Shown piece after piece: positions 61,195 to 64,000 of a DNA stretch of 64,000 nt. The translations under genes were made by a program, and so were the position numbers. Positions within the stretch are counted from its first letter, which is position 1. Each line of letters begins with the position of its first letter. The notes beneath the pieces are model-generated. The model was not told the DNA's origin. It was given only the letters and a program-made list of their open reading frames with translations, and ran no database searches. Source of the stretch: Yponomeuta sedellus (lineage: Eukaryota > Arthropoda > Insecta > Lepidoptera > Yponomeutidae); contig OW203726.1 in the NCBI GenBank assembly GCA_934045075.1, positions 62,001 to 126,000 of the forward strand. The letters run 5' to 3'.

Positions 61195-62320
61195 CACTGC
61201 GCCGGCCGGCAGCGGTATGTAGAGGCCGCGGGCGGCGGGCGGCGGGCGGCGGGCGGCGGGGCGCAGCGCGGAATGCGCGCCCGTGGGAGCGTCCGCTGGG
61301 AATCTGGGATTGCACGCCACTATATCCCTGCATTTTACTTACTTTGCATCTACACAAAGACGCTATAGAACTTACTTTAAATAGTTCAGTTGATGGTTCT
61401 GCTGTCAAAAAAAATATATTTTCTAGAAGACGACTTTGATATGATGTCAATCGTAGTGTAAAACCAGGATGAATGTTGAGCTCCCGGTTCATGGGGCGGA
61501 CAAGGGCGGTGCGGAGCCTGGGATGTAAAAACTGTAATTTAGGAAGTCGTTTCTCACTTTTGGAGCAAAACATGACTTTGAAGAAAGCCGCAGCCACCTA
61601 CACCTAATAGTCAACAAACCATTACTGAATCGCTTCGGCGCATTCTCATTAGCGCTAATGAGCTATATTCAGCGGCGGCTGCGGCTTCACGGCGGTTTTT
61701 GCGTGCGCGGTGCTGCGGGCGAGGGCGGGTCGGGGCGCGCGGGGCGGGGCGGGGGCGACATGTGGCCGCCTGCTGCCGCGCCGGAGGTGATGAAGCCGTT
61801 CTGCCTCTGCTAAGCACCTGTGGCTCGGCCCCGCCGCCGTTCACACAATGCCGACACCCAGCTATTATATCAGCGCCGCGGTACAAAGAGCAATTAGAGC
61901 AAACTTTGTGTAATCCTCATTTCTATTGGCGGGCGAGTTCCCGGCGCGGATAATACCTCACGGCGCTCATTAGGGGCTCGTAAAGTGACGCCGTAAAAAC
62001 TTAATGTGTTATTGTCACACGCCGAGTCCCGCGAGACCGGCGGGGCGGGGGGCGCGCGGTGCGGGGCGTGCGATAAACTGCACCACTCGCCGCGCGAAAA
62101 ACGACGACCGAACACCATTGTTGCCGGTTTTTTTCTTATTAAATAAGATGCCTCACTTATTGTTGAATAAATAACAATACGACTATTGGCTATATTGTGT
62201 ACGGGGAGAGAGATTGTGTCTCGACGATAGTATCTGCGGAATTAACACGTCGCGCCTCGCTATCGCGCGCATCTGCGCCGCTCGGGAGAGCTGACAAAAC
62301 GGTGGCGTGATTTAGTGGCT
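61195..62320. promoter_or_regulatory. Cluster of CpG-rich blocks with a homeodomain-type palindrome
   Basis: (GGGCGGC)n at 61228-61260, CpG-rich 61680-61800 and 62030-62090, and between them the perfect 18-bp palindrome CTCATTAGCGCTAATGAG (61645-61662), i.e. two inverted TAAT cores. Non-repetitive apart from the short runs. No splice-joined coding sequence could be found. Candidate regulatory region. Confidence 0.4.
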
Positions 62321-63099
62321 TTTGTTCCGCGCGATCGTCGTCATTAAGGAGCGGGTTCCGTCCCCGTTCGCTCGAATATTGTGTCCTGGTGTACTTGTGG
62401 AACTCTGGTACCTACGTACACACATCTACCCGTATAGGCGGGTCAGGCTTTGTGTATGTAGGTGTGTGGCCGGCTACATGACAATCTCCCCGCCGCGCCG
62501 GGGTCGGGTCGCCGCCATTACTCTACGTGCACCCACACACGCTGGCTACAGGCTCCGCAGGCTGCTACGCCGTAGCTACGCATAGACACGCGTAGCGCGT
62601 AGACAGCCCTCGCGTAGATATTATACTTGCTACGCAAAATAGATACAATGCTAGCTATGTACCTATTTCTTTATGTATATCACTCAAACTAAACGGGGTC
62701 ACAAAACTTCTGTTTCAGTTAGATTTCTACGCTGTTTCCATATTTCATTCCTGACTTATCTACGTACACATGTAAGTATAGACGCTCCAGGGTAAAACAG
62801 TTGTGTAGCGTTTAGGGATGTGTGTAGTGCGAGGGCCCCGCCGCCATCACTGTCGCCGGGCGGCGGGGGGCGGGCTTGGGGTGACAGGCGACCGCCAGGA
62901 ACAATATACCTACGTATCTACAATTTCTATAGCTCTGTAGGGCCGGACACTCAAATAATGTATAAGACTACATATCTACAATAAACAGTAAACCCGGCCA
63001 CTACTCGGTTCACTCTGTCCGTGTACAATAGTCCAGAGTTGTAGGTACATTTCGCTAGGTATATGCGGGAGTATATAGTGCATTTTTTTTTCAAATAAT
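62321..63099. other. Non-coding DNA with CTACGC-rich patch
   Basis: 62560-62640 has a run of CTACGC/GCGTAG motifs like that at 55230-55390. Another CpG-rich block with GGGCGGCGGGGGGCGGGC lies near 62857-62875. No gene. Confidence 0.4.
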
Positions 63100-63109
63100 A
63101 GATTTTCCA

Positions 63110-63235
63110 GTGACGACCTTACCAAATATTTACCTGGGTGGGAAGCATTGGCCGTCAGCAAAGAGGAGTGAAAATCTGAAGGGGAGGCCTTTGCCCAGCA
63201 GTGGGACACAGTCATGGCTAATTAAAAAAAAAAAA
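63110..63235 (+). mobile_element. 5'-truncated LINE 3' end with target duplication
   Basis: AGATTTTCCA flanks it (63100-63109 and 63236-63245). It ends CAGTCATGGCTAATT plus 13 A. The inverse copy is at 20588-20705. Confidence 0.9.
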
Positions 63236-63245
63236 AGATTTTCCA

Positions 63246-64000
63246 TCTTCAATTATAAGCAAACGACGCGTAGTTGGTTCTAAATTAAACTATTACACTC
63301 CCAGCTTCAAATCCACAACTGACAAAAGAGTGTGTGGTGACGTCACGCGCCCCTGCCGGTGCCGTGAGCTGTTTAATTACAACGCTACTATTTTGGACGG
63401 ACGAGGTACGACACTATCATAACTTAGCGTAATAAATCAAGCGGGTGGGGCGCATGCGCGGCAGGAAACACGCGGGGAACTAAATCATGCCTCTGTCGCC
63501 CCCACTACACCGACATTACGACCGCTGCGACCGAACACATATTGTGCTTCTTTGTCTTCCCACTCCATGTCATTGTAATGAGGCGTTCACAAACTCATAG
63601 CATCTATTGATAGGTAGGTACCTTCCATACCAGAGATCGGACATGGTGTACATCCGAGTCTCATATGATAACGAAGTTACTACGTTTCAGGCGACTGCAA
63701 TATAAAGGTCGTCTGGAAGATCACTTTTAGTGATTAGGTTAAGAAATATCTGTATAATTTCCTTTTTTATGTAAAATAAAGGGTTACGCCCCTATGAATG
63801 CAGATCAAATGAATTAGGGTTAACTATACTTTGGAACAGCGTAGAGAACGAGGTGACCTAATAGAGACTTAAAAATCTTGAATAACAACTACTATGTACC
63901 GAATCTTGCTAAAATGCTACACAAACAAATCTCTTACAGGGTTTTCACTGAAATTGGCTAAGCAATCGTGGACAAGCAATTCCAGAAAACACTTCTTGCC
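63246..64000. other. Window end, no gene recognised
   Basis: CRE octamer TGACGTCA at 63338-63345 in a GC-richer stretch. The rest is AT-rich. Confidence 0.4.

Noticed and set aside
61109..61886. Frames of 91-162 codons on the minus strand downstream of vg
   Set aside because: No family motif, low-complexity Arg/Pro runs, overlapping open frames on both strands.

Overview
The window is animal nuclear DNA, almost certainly from a moth or butterfly. Its genes have short GC-rich exons with GT..AG introns. They sit in AT-rich DNA full of repeats that I recognise as lepidopteran in style: tRNA-headed SINEs, RTE-type LINEs, short Helitrons, MITEs and the pervasive GTAGGTA/TACCTAC short motif. I see no operons, prokaryotic signals or CRISPR array.

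Layout. (1) 1-3.5 kb: the N-terminal exons of an ER Hsp90 (Gp93/GRP94) on the minus strand, running off the left edge, and a small unrecognised three-exon gene on the plus strand. (2) 4.7-9 kb: a near full-length RTE-like non-LTR retrotransposon on the minus strand with two open ORFs. (3) 9-14.5 kb: a repeat cluster with three head-to-tail Helitrons, a hAT-type element with an 8-bp target duplication, a TA-flanked MITE, a THAP-like relic and a poly(A)-tailed insertion. (4) 14.6-15.1 kb: an intact proteasome assembly chaperone gene (PSMG4-like), with a fold-back SINE inserted at its polyadenylation signal. (5) 15.3-32 kb: a long stretch without a recognisable gene, holding SINEs, LINE relics and one strong CpG-rich block near 21.6 kb. 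(6) 32.4-54.6 kb: the wing selector gene vestigial (vg), five coding exons, 285 codons, with an intact Tondu (TEAD/Scalloped-binding) motif and a C-terminus ending in KDLYWF. Its introns of 6.5 and 12.2 kb hold several non-repetitive CpG-rich blocks, which are candidate enhancers, among many transposon insertions. (7) 54.9-64 kb: downstream of vg, CpG-rich blocks and scattered repeats, no convincing gene.

Functional links: Gp93 and PSMG4 are housekeeping proteostasis genes. vg is a transcriptional cofactor that gives DNA-bound Scalloped/TEAD its activation function. I see no evidence that these genes act together.

The most unusual signal is a family of fold-back SINEs. A tRNA-like head and tail is preceded by an inverted copy of its own tail, and at least four copies are each flanked by an 11-15 bp target-site duplication enclosing the whole inverted structure, so each entered the genome as one unit. 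A second SINE family has a 5S-rRNA-like head. All calls come from reading the sequence; no database search was possible.
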